A stretch of 64,000 bases of DNA from Puccinia triticina (Eukaryota > Basidiomycota > Pucciniomycetes > Pucciniales > Pucciniaceae): positions 4,092,001-4,156,000 of the forward strand of contig NC_070569.1 of NCBI RefSeq assembly GCF_026914185.1. Reading direction: 5' to 3'. The notes beneath the pieces are model-generated. The model did no database searches and was not told the origin of the DNA. It worked only from the letters and a program-made list of their open reading frames with translations. A program made the translations under genes and the position numbers. The stretch's first letter is position 1. Each line of letters begins with the position of its first letter. Positions 33,607-44,288 of the stretch are shown here, piece by piece.

Positions 33607-34409
33607 TCAAAAGCTCACCTCTTCTTCTTTTATCATTACATCACCCTCTTCCATTTCACTTTCCTCCTTCTCCTTCTCCTTCTCTTTTCCCTTCTCCTTA
33701 TCTAAAAATAAAAAAAATAAAATCAAAAGACATAAAAATAAAATTAAAGCATAACATTAGTAAAAATCCTCAATAAAGAATAAAAAAATAGAATATATTA
33801 GAACTTACCTTCAGCTCTTATCCTCTCCATTTCTGCTTCTACCCTCCAACCATCTTCTTCCTCTTCCACTTGGTCCCTCATCCTTAATAGCTCCAGGGTA
33901 TTCCTCTCCTCAGTTTCCTCAACCATGGCCTCTATGATGGAATGAGTATCCATCTAAAAATCAAAATAAAACAGGAATAAAAAATATTAGTATTGTAATC
34001 AAATCTCTCTCTCTAAAAATTCTCTTCATATACATACAGAATCAAGTCAACATACATGTGCAAAAGCGTCGTGGAACCGGCTATACAACCTAAGGCGTGC
34101 GTTTCGTGCGGCAACCGGGTCGTCCAGGTCCTCGCGAGCAAAGGAAAGGAGTCCTTGTTGGATGTAACGGCGCAAGGCATCGACCTCTTTGGGCTTGAAG
34201 CTATCCCGCATGCCAGCGTTGTACGCGTGGACGTTGTTGACGAACGAGTGCGCTCTTCGAATAGAGAACGGTATTTCATAAGACGGTCTAACGGCGGCCT
34301 CTTCGTCTAGATGCGATGACAAGACGGAGGTATCTGACGGGTGATTCACAGGAGTACTAAGGTTTTCTTGAGACAACGATGGCGGGGAGGAGGCGTTGAA
34401 GAATAACAT
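33607..34409 (-). CDS. Antisense three-exon gene inside the LTR element
   Basis: Minus-strand exons 34409-34056, 33953-33809 and 33701-33607 join through GTATGT and GTAAGT donors and TTTTTAG acceptors. They keep frame exactly to a TGA, giving 197 residues. The N-terminal half (SFVNNVHAYNAGMRDSF, ALRRYIQQGLLSFAREDL, RLRLYSRFHDAFAHM) looks like a compact helical domain. The second half is very rich in Glu and Lys, ending in a KEKEKE tract, and is probably coiled or disordered. No signal peptide or membrane span. A TATA-like ATATAAGG on this strand lies about 50 bp upstream (34458-34468). Genomic-RNA introns would be on the wrong strand to be removed, so a separate antisense promoter is implied. 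No family recognised; it could be a captured host gene or a resident accessory frame. Confidence 0.55.
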
Positions 34410-34469
34410 TACGGATAATGATGGATAACGGAACTTTCCGTTGGCCGATGACCAGGGCCTTATATTTAC

Positions 34470-36370
34470 GTTCTCCTCTTCATTCTATGACGTCACTATG
34501 GACGCCTTCACATTTCAGAAGCATTTGGCGCGGTTTTTCTTTCATTTCTTTATTATTGACTCTGGTGTTCGACCCAGTTTAATTAATCCTTGGATCACTT
34601 TTGGATCGCCTACACGTCATTCATTATTCCTAAAATCTTTTTCAGTCGAATGGCCAGCTTCAGGAGTCCATTTGGACAGTTTCTCGGCGGTACCTTTGGC
34701 TTATTTCATTATGTATTCCTTTAATTTCAACTCCCTTGCGGCGGAAACCGCGGAAATCATAATGAAACTTTGAACCATTCCAATAACGATTCGGCCGACC
34801 TCAAAATTAACATTAATCTTTCCAGTTTTCATCTTCCCGATCTCACCTTTCGTTTGAACTTGGTTTCAGCCGATTCTATCGAGCGGTTTCGGAATTATAC
34901 GCGCTCAAAGTCACCCTAGTGTTTCCACGGGCTCATTCACAACTTTCATTCAGTGTTCACGGCGACCTATTGGTCGAATTAATTCTAAATATACCGTAAT
35001 CCTTAATTCATCTTCTCTTTCCGTTCTTTCAAACGAATCCGGAATTAGACAATTCCATCGACTGAAAGCTGAGTTATATCCGAAAATAGTTTGCCTTATA
35101 TTGACGCGGTGTTACTACTACGCGCACCCGCGGATCTCGCTTGGATCTTTAACCGGCCCTACACAATCGATACTCAACCCTTAAAAATAATTAGTATATA
35201 CCATTTTAATCTAGAGAATCGTATCTTTCGAATGAACTCGGTTTCAAGAAATTTCATCGAGCCGTTCCGAAGATACAGGTCGACCATTTCCTACTTTTCT
35301 TTTCGTCAGTCCGCATGCGCGCCTCCCGCACGGAGCCCCTGCTCAGACATCAGGACCCCTCTTGCAACAGCACACGCGCATGGACCCAGGTTCCATTCCT
35401 CATCTGGACAAAATTCAAGGCTTTTTTTTCGTAGAAATGTTGAAATAAAAGACCATTATCAATGATTCCTCCTGGGAGGAAATGAGGGATTTTTTCCCCT
35501 CCATCATCAGAAAGAAAAGAAGAAATCATTCATTCATTCCTCATTGACAATTATCAATCATCCAATCATCCATCATCATTCCTTACCATCCCATAGCAAT
35601 TACTGGACATCCAACCACCTCAATACTGGAATTTCCTCATCATCTTCACCATGTATTCTAAGAATTATTGAACCATCAATTCAAACAGTCATTCATTCAC
35701 CATTATAATCAATTTCTTCCAACACATGGCAGCTCAGAAACCACTCAATTTGAGCAAGAATATTCTTTGGACAACTTATCAACTTCTCTGGACTTCAACT
35801 TCTCTTCACAGAACTCTACAATATATATTCAGATACTCAGAAATTCAGTCATTCAACTTCAAATCATTCACAACCTTCAGAAATTACAATTATCAACCCC
35901 ATCAATCAATCATCATCAATCATTGCATTCTTCCATTTGCCTCAGTTAGGCAGGAAAATTAGTGTATTCTTCAGAATGGAATCTAGTCTAATATGTGTCT
36001 GTCTCAAGGATATTGCCTTCAGCAGAGTTAGATCTTCTTAAACATTCACCCCTCATTGATAATTGGACCTTCTTTTGGATACTGGACTCTTTGGATTGGA
36101 TACTGGACTATGGATACTTTGGATACATAGGACTATTGGACTTTGGATTGGACTTGGATACCTTGGACTCAGATATACTGGACTTGGATTATACTTGGAT
36201 TCTATTGGCTTTGGACACTGGACTTTGGATTTGGACTGCTACTCAGGATTTTGGACTTCACCTTTTGGAGGAAGAACACTGGACTTTGGACTTTGGACTC
36301 TTGGACTCAACATTCTTCAACTCTTTCTGGATCACCCTTCTCTTTGGTGCATTGCCTGGGGACAGACAAT
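34470..36370. other. Non-coding 3' region of the LTR element
   Basis: No gene recognised. Base composition changes along it: mixed to 35460, then ATTCATTCA-rich, then (36060-36310) an irregular GGACTTTGGATT low-complexity array. Confidence 0.5.
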
Positions 36371-36384
36371 AAGTTGGGGGAGGA
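36371..36384 (+). other. 3' polypurine tract
   Basis: AAGTTGGGGGAGGA directly abuts the 3' LTR and is the expected plus-strand primer site. Confidence 0.85.
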
Positions 36385-37359
36385 TGTGGTGCTCCATTCC
36401 AAACCATAAGTAGTATTTTATTGCTTTCCTTTACATATATTCATCATTACATTGCCTATTACCCCATCACCCCTTCACAAAAACCTCATTATTATTGCAT
36501 ATTCAGATTCTACGCCAAATTTCACCTATAGTCACTTATACATAGTACCCCTTTATATTCAATGGTTCAATAGTTATAGAGGATATAAGACTTACAGAAA
36601 CCCTACAGTCTTCATTAGTTACAATAATCATTTCATTAGTAACCTACTTGAATCATTACAGTACATTCCTTTTACATAGTTATTCTCACATACTAAATCC
36701 TTTACATACATTGCTCATCATGTACTATGCCTATTGTACACATTACATCATTGGATCTGTGCTTACCCTTTTCAGTAGTGCTCATCATTACAAGTTGTTA
36801 CTATGTTCTCATCACTCTTCCCCATTAGTACATTCTTTTATTCCCATAACCAACATTCCCCTTTCAGCATTGCTCATCATTACATACTGTTACTATGTTC
36901 TCATCACTCTTCCCCATTTGTACATTCCTTTATTCCCATAGTCAGAATGCCTCCACTGTCTGTGCTCATCCTTTCTTCATATAAGAACTGTCCTTCCCCC
37001 CTCACTTGTACCCTATGCAGAGAACTATATGCAGAATTTATAGAGAATTTCAGATACAGAAATTATAGTGCCCATTCTCATCAACCCATTGCCATTGAAT
37101 CATTACCAATTGCTTTCCCCTTCAACCATTGCTCCAACCCTCTCACCCTCAGTAGTCAGTAGTCAGCTCATAGTACTAGCTCCTAAGATCAAGTAGAAAT
37201 CAGCCACACCTTTTCTTTCTTTTTCTTAGTGTTACTCTCATCCCCTCAGCATTAGTCAGGAAGGCAGCCTCATCAGCACCCTTGCATAGCTTACATTAGT
37301 ACTAGTGTTGCTATCCATTTCCCTTCCAAGCTCTATTCTCCCCTTTGAGTAGTTCCACA
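36385..37359 (+). repeat. 3' LTR
   Basis: Same length as the 5' LTR (975 bp). By-eye differences are A/G in the CATATTCARATTC word, T/G in AAGAACTKTCC, G/A in CATCARCCC and T/C in the terminal word GTTYCACA. Confidence 0.95.
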
Positions 37360-37821
37360 CTGCGCCAATTGTAACCAAGCTAAGGCAACTGGTGTCCTAT
37401 TACCACCTTCAGTTGCAGAGCGGAGGCTCATTGATGCCAAACAAATCCCAATGAGCACTTTCCTTAAACCAAAGGCGCCGATGTTCAACAACCGTGTCTT
37501 GAACCAAATACTTATGATTTGGCAAATAAGGCAGGCACTTGCGTGGGCCCAAATTGAAGACAAGTATCTGCGTATGGCATTCATGTATGCAAATCCAAAG
37601 GCGTTGCTCTATGGCAGAAAATGGTTGGCAGACAAGTCAAAGAAGCTGTATTCTATCCTAAAGAATGCAGTTTTTAATGATTTGAAGGTAGGATAATTTT
37701 ATTGGACTATGTACTTGATGTGTTCAATGTTAAAAAATTGAAAAAATAAGTATGTGTCATGTTCTTTTGTCTCAGAAACTCAACACCAAATTTACCCTCA
37801 TCCATGACGTTTGGACAACTA

Positions 37822-37978
37822 TGGTGTTCAAAATTGCATATGACACTGTTTACATAAAATCATAAAGCCAATTTTGGCTGGGAGATGTCAGTGTGCATAA
37901 AACTTAAAGTGACATCTCCCAGCCAAAATTGCAGTTTATGATTTTATGTAAAAATATCCTATGCAATTTTGAACACAA
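37822..37978. mobile_element. Foldback MITE with nearly full-length arms
   Basis: Arms 37822-37890 and 37910-37978 are inverted copies over about 68 bp with a handful of mismatches. The outer word is KTGTTCAAAATTGCATA and the inner word GGCTGGGAGATGTCA. Only a 19-base loop (GTGTGCATAAAACTTAAAG) separates them. It splits the hAT transposase after HDVWTT. TA flanks both ends, but the local sequence is ambiguous, so the target duplication is unsure. A transcript would form a long hairpin. Confidence 0.8.
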
Positions 37979-38216
37979 TAAACAAAGGGAAATAGATTTG
38001 CATTTATCGGCGCCGCAGTGGCTTACATCAACTCGAACTGGGATTACGTGGTCCATCATCTAGCGCTCAAAATGATACCTTGGAAGCACTACGGGCATCT
38101 ACTAGCCCGTCCAATTGCCGCTCTCCTTAAGAAGGTGTTGGAATATATGCTTCAAGCCTCATCTGAGTGGCCAAGCTGTATGATCTAATATCCAAAAATC
38201 ATCAGTAAGACCAACT

Positions 38217-38291
38217 GTGTGTTTAGCTCAGTGGTCTAAGAGCAGCTCTCATGAATGTAGAAGGTTGTGGGTTCAAATCCCACAACACACA
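38217..38291 (+). tRNA. tRNA-like sequence, probable pseudo-tRNA or SINE head
   Basis: The acceptor GTGTGTT pairs fully with AACACAC, the D stem GCTC pairs with GAGC, and the T arm GTGGG-TTCAAAT-CCCAC is perfect. A-box-like TAGCTCAGTGG and B-box GGTTCAAATCC are present, and TTCTTTT follows. The anticodon stem (GCTCT with GTAGA) pairs poorly and the loop lacks the expected T33, so no amino acid is assigned. It lies inside hAT coding sequence that should be continuous, so it was probably inserted. Confidence 0.55.
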
Positions 38292-40281
38292 ATTCTTTTC
38301 ACCTGAGTAATTTCAACAGAAAGGTGATCTGTACAAAAATTTGTTGGCTCAGACAACTGATTCTGGCTCAAACAACAATACTATGGCCAGTACAATGTAT
38401 CATCTGCTTGAAGATAACAAACCAACTAAGGATTCAGAACATGTTTGGAACCGGCTAGCATGCATATTCTATGCTTCTGCCATAAGCTAGCTTTGATTGT
38501 GAACGCTGGCTTGGACACATTGAATCTCAAGACTTTGCCTCCCGGGAAGGCTAAGGAATCAGTCATTGGTTTATTTCCTGTGCTTGGAAAAGTTCTTGAG
38601 GAAGAAAAGCCTGAATCTCTTGACGTAGCTTCCAAACTAGCCTGATAAACCCAGTCAAACTAGAACAAGAAGATGAGGACAAAGAGTGGGAAAGTGACTG
38701 CAGTAACGCCGACAACATTTCAAATGACAAGCCTGCTGCTGCTGAAAAGAAAAAGGATTTCAATCACTCCAGCTCTGCGCAAACCAATGTTGACACTGCT
38801 ACTAGTACTCGGGGACAACACACGAAGACATTGGAACTCAAGGTGCTTATCACAAAACTTGACATTATGATTAAGTAGATAACTCAATCAGCGGCCCAGC
38901 GGGCCAATGTTTTGAGTTGCCAAAGAAATGAATGTCCAGGTGGCCCCCTTAATTGCCGGCTATGGCATCTGCTGGAACATAAAGTACCAGAGCCACCAGA
39001 AAGCCATTGATGTGCGGGAAGTTATTGACCGCTTGCTTAAGGAAGAGCAGGGCCAAAATGGGCCTGGGAACTTTGAAGATGCTTTCTTCCTGCCTCGCGA
39101 CTGGATGGAGATTGACACTCTCAACCGTGAGCTCGGGGTGTGTACACAATACCTCCAATTTGAATGACATCATTTTTTGTTTGGAACTCATCCATTTACA
39201 CTTTTACCTCGGTTTTTGTCAATATGAAATTGCAGATGGAGGGCAATCAGCCCACTGGTGCCCATGTAATCCCAAATTACCTGGATCTCAAGTAACAGCT
39301 ATCTGAGAAGCTTAGTAGCTCCAAGGAAGATGACGCTTTGTACCCAATGTTTCATACTATGCTCCAAAAAGTCATCAAATACTTGGATGAAGCGATGGAC
39401 TGCGAGACTCTGGTGCTTGCCACAATCTTGCATCCGTGCTTTCACATGCACTTATTTGAGCTTGGATTTGGAAGCGAAAGCATTGAGGTCTCCAACTGTC
39501 TCAATCTACTCACTCAACACTTTCAAATCTACAAGGAGAAGGCCCGCAATCAGCGTGCTGTACCAGAATCAGAAGTTGTGGAGATCAAAAAACCACCGCC
39601 CGCCGAGCCCCAGACATTCATGGCGCGCCTGGCCTCAAGGATTTTCAAGAAACCTGCACCGCATGAAGATGAAGTTGAAGCGTTCTTGAAGGCTGATATA
39701 ACCTTCAAGAACAAAGCCATCAAGCTCAAATCAACACCATTAACATGGTGGAAGATGAACACCAATACCTACCCGGTACTCTCCCAGATGGCTCAACCTT
39801 ATTTGGGAGAATCTGGGAGCTCTTGTGCTGTTGAACACCCATTTTCTGCTGCAGCAGATGTATGTTCAGCTAACCGGGGGCGCTTACTCCCATCAACCAT
39901 GTCACACTGTGTAAGCAGCATGATGTGGCTTCAGGAGGAGGTACCCCTCACACAAGTGTTTGAGGAAGCGGGGACGGTATTGAGATCATTAGCCTCCCAC
40001 AAAACAAAATGATTCTTCTGTTTCTATTGTTTCTACCCCACACAGCTTATTCTAGTAGTCATGCGTTATCCGTAACCAAATTACAACTGCCCCAGTGATA
40101 ATGTAACTCAAATTCTATTTTTTTTCCCTGCCTATTGTGGACAGCGTCATGGGAAAATGAAAAAAGCACCAAAAAAACAGGTACCATAACTATTACACGT
40201 TACACGTAACGGGATGGATAACTTAAAAAATCTTGTTACGTTACTGTTATCTGCAACGTAACTACCCATTGTTGGTGTAAG

Positions 40282-41109
40282 TACAATGATGAGTAGTAAG
40301 TAAGATGATAGAAAGAAAAGAGAAGAGAAGAGAAACTGTGAACCTCCACCCCCTTCCTTCCCTCCATGCAATTTGCCTTTCCCACCCAATCCCGCAGATT
40401 TGACACTTTCCCGCACTAGTCCGTCAGCTCCGCCCGCTTTCCCGCACGCCACTATCCCAGACTCCTCTCCTCTCCAACGCTTGAACTCCCATGCCATCTG
40501 TCTAGCCCCCGTCAGTCAGTCTATCGCCACAGCCTCCGCCCAGTTCCAACCGCTGGTGGAACCCTCTTTGGCTGCCTTGGCTCACCTGCTGAAATGCTGT
40601 TGCTGCAGTCCACAAGTGTAGTCCGCCGCAGTCCAGCCCTGTCTTTCCACTCCGGTCCGCCTATCCAATCCGTGATCCGCAATCCGTGCATTCCATCTGC
40701 GCGTGACTTTCCGTAAGCTTTCTTAGCGTGCTTTCTGACATCATCCTCAGTGCCGTTTCCGCACCGCCTGTGCGCCGCACTGATTGCTCCGTCGACAATT
40801 TGACACGTGTTCCAGAGTTTATCACCACACCACCTGCGCTATCTCCAAGTGGACATTCTACCACACCTTCCTATATAAATCACCACACCGTCTTGCTGAA
40901 GCGCCATAAGCCGGATAGAAAACAAGAAACAGACTTGTATCCATATTGATCAAAACAAAGCTGTTGTTTTATCTTTTGTATTTTTCATACTTTGCCAGAG
41001 CCAAAAATCACCTTCTCTTAGGCAATTTGCTTTCCTAAGAGCTTAAGATCAACACTTGTAAATAGTTGTGATTAAGATTTTCCTTGTTGTCACTTTGGAG
41101 GCACAGGCC
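40282..41109. other. Intergenic stretch between transposons
   Basis: Pyrimidine-rich, with only short frames. No gene, RNA or transposon end recognised. Confidence 0.4.
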
Positions 41110-41117
41110 CACAGTTG

Positions 41118-42024
41118 TAGAGATAGTCATTCGGTACCCGCGGCGGGTACCCCCTTGCACCCGCCTCGCACCCGCGCAGTGGTGCCGGGTGCGGTACTAG
41201 GTACCGGCTTTTGGCCGGAAAGCGGTGCGGTACCCGGGTACCGCCTACAAGTACCTCCCACCCCCCGGGAGATTGAGGGCCTTGACTCGGTAGATCCAGC
41301 TCGGCGAAGGTCTCCCAGCAAGCTGGGAGGATTCCTCTCGGCATTTCCAGCTCGCCGAGGGGACTCCTCCCGGGGAGCTGGATACACATATTGTATCCAG
41401 CTCGCGGCCGCCGAGGAACCTCCTGATAAGCTGGAGAGGAGTCCCCTCGCCGAGCTGGATACATATGTATCCAGCTCGCCAAGAGGAATCTTCCAAGGGA
41501 GCTGGATGTGTCCAGCTCGCCGTGAGACCTCCTTAGCCGAGCTGGACATTGTGTATCCATCTCGGCGAGAGATGAGTCATCTCGGCGAGCTGGATACATA
41601 TTATGTCGGCGAGGGATGTCCACCCGGCGAGCTGGACGCATATCCAGCTCGCTGGGTGGCCTTGCCTCTTTGACCGGAGCCATTCCTCCGGTCAAAGAGG
41701 TGTACATGCCTCCAATCGGATGGATCAATTCCTCCGGTCAAAGAGGAGAGCCAGTGCTTGCCGGGAGGAGTCCCTCCCGGCAAACAGTGGTCTTTTTGCC
41801 CTCCAGCTTGTCGCAAGGGCGGCAACAAACTGGATGGAGCAAGCAGGACAGCAAGATGCTGTCACACCAAAAAATATCACGGGTGGTACCCGCGGTACCC
41901 TGCAGCGGTACCCGTGGTACCTCCCAGGCGGTGCCGGGTGCGGTACTAGGTACCTGAAATTGGCCAAAAAGCGGTGCGGTACCCGGGTACCGCTTGGTAC
42001 CCGGGTCCCAAATGACTATCTCTA
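41118..42024. mobile_element. Palindromic hAT-type MITE, copy b
   Basis: The ends are TAGAGATAGTCATT and AATGACTATCTCTA. The direct repeat CACAGTTG is perfect on both sides (41110-41117 and 42025-42032). Subterminal modules contain GCGGTACCCGGGTACCGC and GGCCAAAAAGCGGTGC, as in copy a. The centre (about 41280-41660) is an array of GAGCTGGATAC and GTATCCAGCTC in both orientations, with CCTCCGGTCAAAGAGG words further on. All open frames here follow the repeat; none is a gene. Confidence 0.8.
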
Positions 42025-42032
42025 CACAGTTG

Positions 42033-42786
42033 GCCTGACCCGTCCAACTCAGCAGGCAGGCCAACTCAACCAACTTGCTATGTTGGTGTGACCCTGTGGC
42101 TGAAACACAGTTAGACATGTTGGGTAACCCACCCCAGCCAACCATAGGTGGCCCTGACAGGTGGGCCCACATCATTCTCTGGTTGGGCCCATGTATGGCC
42201 AACCTCCCCCCCCCCCCCCAAAAAAAAAAAAACCCTGTTTTTTGTGCCTCTTTCCATGACAGGAAAAAGGCTACATATGTGAGAAATTACAAAAATCTCC
42301 TACAGAGATTTCCCGGTTTCTGAAAAAAAGGCTACCCATATGAGTCTGAAACTTGGGCGCCTTGCCTTGACCCTCTTCCCAACAGCCTCTATTTATACCT
42401 TTTGTCTCCCCCATATCTACAATGTATTCCCAGTACCCTACTTCAAACCTTTGTTCTTCTCTTCTGGCAATTGATCTTGTTGTTTGTTCTCTGCATCAAG
42501 AAACTTTAACCTTAATTTTGACTATTCATTGTACTTTCTTTACCTCAAAACTGAACTCAATCCTGCACCGTACAAATGCACAACCGGGCTGATCCTGGCT
42601 GATTGTGAACCACATGAAACAACTCTCTCTCACACCTTCCAATAGCAACTCTTTTTGTGTTACATACATAGAAAATGTAATCTTTACAATACCCTTGACA
42701 ACAATAGGAATTCTTAAACCGACTATCATACCTTTTTGAAATGTACAACAAAAAAAAATCCTTTATGAGACCATAAAACGACATCA
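42033..42786. other. Intergenic stretch
   Basis: It contains a run of 11 C followed by 12 A (about 42207-42231). No gene recognised. Confidence 0.35.
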
Positions 42787-43085
42787 GCAATAATTATTAG
42801 ACGTTCATTCCTTTTCCGAGCCATGAAACAAAACTCTCCATGCCTTTTTCGACATCACAACAACAGCATATCCGGTCATCCTCTTGCTATCATTGCTCAA
42901 AACAAAGCACCAACATGGCCAAACGGCGAATGATAGCAATAATTATTAGACATTCATTCCTTTTCCGAGCCATAAAACAAAACTCTGCATGCCTTTTTTG
43001 ACATCACAACAACAGCACACCCGTTCATCATCTTGCTTGCTCATCATTGCTCAAAACAAAGCACCAACATGGCCCAACAGTGAAT
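42787..43085 (+). repeat. Tandem duplication, 149-bp period
   Basis: The block starting GCAATAATTATTAGAC at 42787 repeats from 42936, sharing CATTCCTTTTCCGAGCCAT and AAAACAAAGCACCAACATGG, with scattered substitutions and a short insertion in the second copy. Confidence 0.75.
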
Positions 43086-43799
43086 GATGATACTATTTGT
43101 TGAGTTTTTTGCCGTGACAGCTCTGCAAAAGGGCTGACTTGTGTAGAATTTGAAATAGTCTCTCAGTTCGCTCACTCCATCCGTTGGTTGACCTCCTTCA
43201 ATCCCTCCCTTCCTTTGCTCTCCCAAAAAAACCACTATCAACTATCCTCTCTCTCTCAGTCTTGACATTGTTCAAGATTGAATCTTCAAACCGCTACTCT
43301 CTCTTGACATCGTTCAAGCACTCTCTCTTGACATCACTCAAGCTCCTTGGCAATCATTGGATAGGCTCTTCTCTCCAATTTGGTGAGAAAAGAAAGGTGT
43401 TACTCTTGGTCCCTTCCTCCCTTGACTAATACCTTTTCACTTCTTTCTATTGTTCTTCAGTGTCCTGGTCCCACCTTCTCTCCTGTCCTTTCCTTGGTTG
43501 TCTCATTGTCTTAAATCTATTGTGGTGTCTGGTTCTAAATTCTTCAGCAATACAGTCTAAATCTCCACACTATTGTTTGGAAACTCCACATTGCTGGCCC
43601 ACTTTAAAATTCCATTATTCACCTCTCAACCAAAAACAATTTCAAATATTCTTCTCACCCAATCACTGGTCCTTCCTGAAAATCTCCCCTCACTGGCTTT
43701 CAGAAACCTAATCTCCACCTCTGTCATAGTGTTTCAAAACACTAACATCAAGCCCATTCCCTTTACCCAATTGCCAGTCAAATTCACTCCCCTTGCACA

Positions 43800-44288
43800 A
43801 TGACCAGACCTGTTGTCAGCGCCTGTCTTCATATTTCAAAACTCCACCTTGTCACTTCCACCCCTTCATCCATCACACACTTGTACTCATCTGCTTCACT
43901 TCCCCCCTCTACAATTACTGATCCTCTTTACAAGATCAAACTCCACCGTTCAACTGAAACATCACATTACCTCAATAATTGGCTGGTCTTCAAAGGCCAC
44001 CTCAATCTGTCAACTATTAATTCTACATCCATCACAGCCCACGTAGATGTAAAATCACAATCCTGGACCTTTGCCAAATATCCATCCCCCACAACTCATA
44101 ATCAACTTGAAATTGCCGGCCACCTACGCCTCTTAGCAATGGAACCCAATTCCCTTGAAAGTCAACTCTACCTCAGTATGCACATGGGAGCCTCAATCAG
44201 CTCTGCGCCGGGACCTGGATCAAATAGACTTGACTGTGTGGGACAAGATTTCACTGCAGAATTGACTCTTGGTAGAAGCAGTGGATAG
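43800..44288 (+). other. Open frame of unknown origin inside the Helitron remnant
   Basis: A 162-codon frame starts at an ATG at 43800 and ends just where helicase similarity begins in another frame. It reads coherently (YLNNWLVFKGHLNLSTIN, LEIAGHLRLLAMEPN) but I do not recognise a family. It could be host sequence picked up by the Helitron or chance. Confidence 0.3.

Larger units (their letters stand above)
26666..37359 (+). mobile_element. Complete Ty3-type LTR retrotransposon
   Basis: Two 975-bp LTRs (26666-27640 and 36385-37359) start TGTGG and end CCACA (the first ends TTCACA). They differ at only four positions by eye, about 99.6% identity, so the insertion is recent. The flanking 4-bp duplication is CTGC (26662-26665 and 37360-37363). 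Internal order is Gag-protease, then reverse transcriptase, RNase H and integrase, the Ty3 order. Both main frames are intact. The insertion lies in the coding region of the hAT transposase. Total length 10,694 bp, of which about 3 kb between pol and the 3' LTR holds an antisense gene. Confidence 0.95.
25927..40012 (+). pseudogene. hAT-family transposase pseudogene, split by an LTR retrotransposon
   Basis: Exon 1 (25927-26265, ACA|GTAAGG) joins a second exon at about 26354, leading to a BED-type zinc finger (YRCRWCHK...HCDGS...NGC). Coding stops at 26665 at the LTR insertion and resumes in the same frame at 37364 after the 4-bp duplication CTGC (ANCNQAKATG...). Later segments follow: FTLIHDVWTT before the foldback MITE, GAAVAYINSNWDYVVHHLALK after it, FCHKLALIVNAGLDTLNLKT, and the C-terminal hAT dimerisation region (PLTWWKMNTNTYPVL...SSCAVEHPFSAAADVCSANRGRLLPSTM), ending at 40012. 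Breaks: a run of 16 G at 26528-26543 shifts frame (17 would restore it), the two insertions, and an extra A near 37991. It is clearly inactive. Confidence 0.85.
24609..40274 (+). mobile_element. hAT transposon, opened by later insertions
   Basis: The left end CAAAAATGGGTAGTTAC (24609-24625) and the inverted right end GTAACTACCCATTGTTG (40258-40274) match at 16 of 17 bases. The direct repeat GTGTAAG lies just outside both (24602-24608, 40275-40281); an eighth base differs. The transposase remnant 25927-40012 sits between in plus orientation. Removing the LTR element and one copy of its duplication leaves about 4.97 kb, a normal hAT size. The interior also carries a foldback MITE (37822-37978) and a tRNA-like sequence (38217-38291). 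Confidence 0.7.

Noticed and set aside
41068..42091. Frames up to 212 codons within MITE copy b
   Set aside because: They are repeat-derived from GAGCTGGATAC words on both strands.
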